Under the pieces are notes generated by a model. It ran no database searches and had not been told where the DNA came from. It worked only from the letters and a program-made list of their open reading frames with translations. A program made the position numbers and the translations under genes. From Microbacterium gorillae (GTDB taxonomy: Bacteria > Actinomycetota > Actinomycetes > Actinomycetales > Microbacteriaceae), in assembly GCF_000826185.2 (NCBI RefSeq), contig NZ_LN648873.1, forward strand, positions 205,282 through 269,281: a stretch of DNA of 64,000 nt, given 5' to 3'. Within the stretch, counting starts at the first letter, position 1. Each line of letters begins with the position of its first letter. This document shows positions 63,013-64,000 of this stretch, piece by piece.

Positions 63013-63576
63013 TTACCGCTTGACTGCGGCACCCCATGCCGCGTAGGGGTCGCCGGGCGCGTTGGACTCACCGGTGGTCCGCAAGATGGCGTTCAGAAGA
63101 GCATGCGGATCACCCGGGCCGGGAACCTCCTTGCCAAGGTAGGGACGTTCCTGGGTCATCGTTTCGGCGGCGGCGCGAACCTTCTCCGGATCGATCCGGC
63201 CGTCCTCGCCGGTGAGGTCGGCGGCGTCGTACCCGCCGATGTCCCAGAGGTCCGCGGGGCGTTGAAGACGCATCGTCTGGTCGTGCTCGATGGCGTGTTC
63301 AGCCATCTGGCGGCGCAGGACGGACACGCTGGCTGTCAGGGCGTCGACCTGTCCGCGGTAGTCGTCGCGCTCGGCTTCGGCGGCGCGGAGCTGCTTGCGG
63401 CGGCGTGCGGCTTCGGCGTTACCGTCCCGCGCACCCCGCTCGCGTCCTTCGTCGTCGGCGTCCGCGTCCGCGTTGGTGTCGAGCTCGATCGCATCGTCGT
63501 CGTGGGTCGTCTGTGTCGTGTCAGCCGACAGGTCGCCGTCGTCGGATGGGCCGGTGGTCGTGGCGGTGGTGGTCAT
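63013..63576 (-). CDS. Scaffold-like phage protein
   Basis: 187 residues. Acidic, disordered N terminus rich in Asp/Thr (residues 1-55), then a coiled coil (AARRRKQLRAAEAERDDYRG and QVDALTASVSVLRRQMAEHA), then a short C-terminal domain. This layout and the position just before the capsid gene match capsid scaffolding proteins. AAGGAG five bases before the ATG. Overlaps the WhiB-like gene by 4 nt. Confidence 0.72.
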   Translation of the reverse strand: MTTTATTTGPSDDGDLSADTTQTTHDDDAIELDTNADADADDEGRERGARDGNAEAARRRKQLRAAEAERDDYRGQVDALTASVSVLRRQMAEHAIEHDQTMRLQRPADLWDIGGYDAADLTGEDGRIDPEKVRAAAETMTQERPYLGKEVPGPGDPHALLNAILRTTGESNAPGDPYAAWGAAVKR

Positions 63577-63836
63577 TGGTGCTCCTTCGATGGTGGGTAT
63601 GGCTTGCCGGCCCAGTAGCCGGCGGTCGGTCGTTCTGCGTCCGCGAACGCGCGGCAGAGGGTGCGGACGGGGCAGGAATGGCAAATGGTCGCCAACTCGG
63701 TGAGTTCGGTTGGCGACCATTCGTCGTGAGTGAATCGGGTATCTCCGGTGCACGGTGGTGGGCTGTCGTGTAGCGCGTCGTGCAACGCGCGAGACTGCCG
63801 CAGGCTGCGCGTGCTCGGACGTCCGCCGCCGATCAT
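63573..63836 (-). CDS. WhiB-family iron-sulfur regulator (phage type)
   Basis: 87 residues. Four Cys with the WhiB spacing: Cys29, then Cys52, Cys55 and Cys61 (ICHSCPVRTLC), followed by a GYWAGK turn in place of the host type GVWGG. WhiB proteins bind a 4Fe-4S cluster and the primary sigma factor; phage versions such as WhiBTM4 can act on host division genes. Start set at 63836 by overlap with the small upstream ORF; a longer start is possible. Confidence 0.85.
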   Translation of the reverse strand: MIGGGRPSTRSLRQSRALHDALHDSPPPCTGDTRFTHDEWSPTELTELATICHSCPVRTLCRAFADAERPTAGYWAGKPYPPSKEHQ

Positions 63837-63910
63837 GCGGCTCGCTCGCTGATGGCGTCGCCGCAGGCCACGCATTCCGATCGACCGTTCCGGTCGGGGG
63901 CCGTTTTCAT
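63833..63910 (-). CDS. Possible 25-residue CxxC peptide
   Basis: MKTAPDRNGRSECVACGDAI followed by SERAA. The stop overlaps the WhiB ATG by 4 nt (ATGA), like the other junctions in this operon, which argues for translation. It has one CxxC pair only. Very short; may be a leader that couples translation to whiB. Confidence 0.35.
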   Translation of the reverse strand: MKTAPDRNGRSECVACGDAISERAA

Positions 63911-63926
63911 CACGTGCTTGCAAACC

Positions 63927-63956
63927 CCCGTCCCTGACCTAGACGGTCGGGACGGG
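63927..63956 (-). promoter_or_regulatory. Hairpin upstream of the WhiB-like gene
   Basis: CCCGTCCC-T-GACC pairs with GGTC-GGGACGGG around TAGAC. It lies 17 nt before the tiny ORF and may end an upstream transcript or form part of a leader. Confidence 0.45.
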
Positions 63957-64000
63957 TTGGGTAGGGGTGGTGTTACTCCCCGGCCACGTTTGGTGTCACG

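Larger units (their letters stand above)
58787..64000 (-). mobile_element. Integrated phage-like element, left part (continues beyond the window)
   Basis: All genes from 58907 to 63910 are on the minus strand. They include an HK97-type capsid, a scaffold-like protein, a tail-fibre-like protein, a WhiB-like protein and an excisionase-like HTH. The left edge is the glnA1 remnant. The first 1.3 kb (58850-60150) is visibly poorer in G+C than the rest of the window. Direct repeats TTTGCGGACC/AAATGCGGAC at 58886-58907 might be recombinase arm sites. No integrase, terminase or portal is in the visible part. Confidence 0.8.

Overview
The window is high-GC DNA of an actinobacterium, most likely a Microbacterium or a close relative in the Microbacteriaceae. 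The reasons are the many GTG starts, the dense 1-4 nt stop/start overlaps, and several actinobacterial neighbourhoods: recO-uppS, dusB-dgt-dnaG, fasR-fabD-fabH-acpP-fabF beside homodimeric aceE, glnA2-glnE followed by the glnA1 3' end, a DUF3145 gene, polyphosphate glucokinase and a DUF222-HNH gene. The genus is inferred from gene content and family resemblance only.

Layout. 1-13.4 kb is housekeeping: the leuA end, a TRIC-type channel, an RNB-domain RNase, recO, uppS, a GNAT enzyme, a membrane-anchored PIG-L deacetylase, a P-loop kinase coupled to glutathione peroxidase, then dusB-dgt-dnaG and an orphan ABC ATPase. 13.5-23.8 kb holds tRNA-Asn, a lactonase-like MBL enzyme coupled to an FmdB-type zinc ribbon, an HtrA-like protease, a frameshifted topoisomerase IB, a solitary nrdI, an AI-2E family exporter, peptide deformylase, a CAT-anticodon tRNA, a GH114-type lipoprotein and an RNase HI. 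23.8-31.6 kb is the lipid/acetyl-CoA block: aceE (broken by a 166-bp imperfect tandem duplication), the regulator fasR and fabD-fabH-acpP-fabF, all on the minus strand. 31.8-37.6 kb has tRNA-Val, DoxX/HxlR, pdxH, a SatD-type self-regulating pair with a palindromic operator, a CT398-like zinc ribbon protein and an unusual family A polymerase. 37.7-46.3 kb is a minus-strand uptake operon: a solute-binding lipoprotein, two ATPases, two permeases and a GH3 glycosidase (frameshifted), facing a TetR regulator across a perfect 16-bp palindrome. 46.5-49.8 kb carries a DUF485-actP acetate symporter pair, rnpB and ppgK. 49.8-52.3 kb is a repeat-rich island: a 70-bp tandem repeat, a DUF222-HNH gene, and degenerate copies of the same repeat in inverted orientation on the far side. 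52.3-58.7 kb is the glnA2-glnE nitrogen block, an esterase and a lipoprotein.

From about 58.76 kb to the window end lies an integrated phage-like element. Its left edge is marked by the last codons of a type I glutamine synthetase (FELYYGV then stop) plus that gene's terminator, with an in-frame TAG directly upstream; this indicates insertion at the 3' end of glnA1. On the minus strand the element reads: tiny CxxC ORF, WhiB-like protein, scaffold-like protein, HK97-type capsid, unknown protein, tail-fibre-like protein, excisionase-like HTH, lipoprotein, and a protein with a HEPN-type RNxxxH motif. No integrase, portal or terminase is visible before the window ends.

The items I would check first are the capsid-bearing element with its lipoprotein/HEPN-like pair, the inverted repeat arrays around the DUF222-HNH gene, a long palindrome found at two convergent gene ends, and three frame-breaking lesions (topoisomerase IB, aceE, GH3), which may be real or may be assembly errors.
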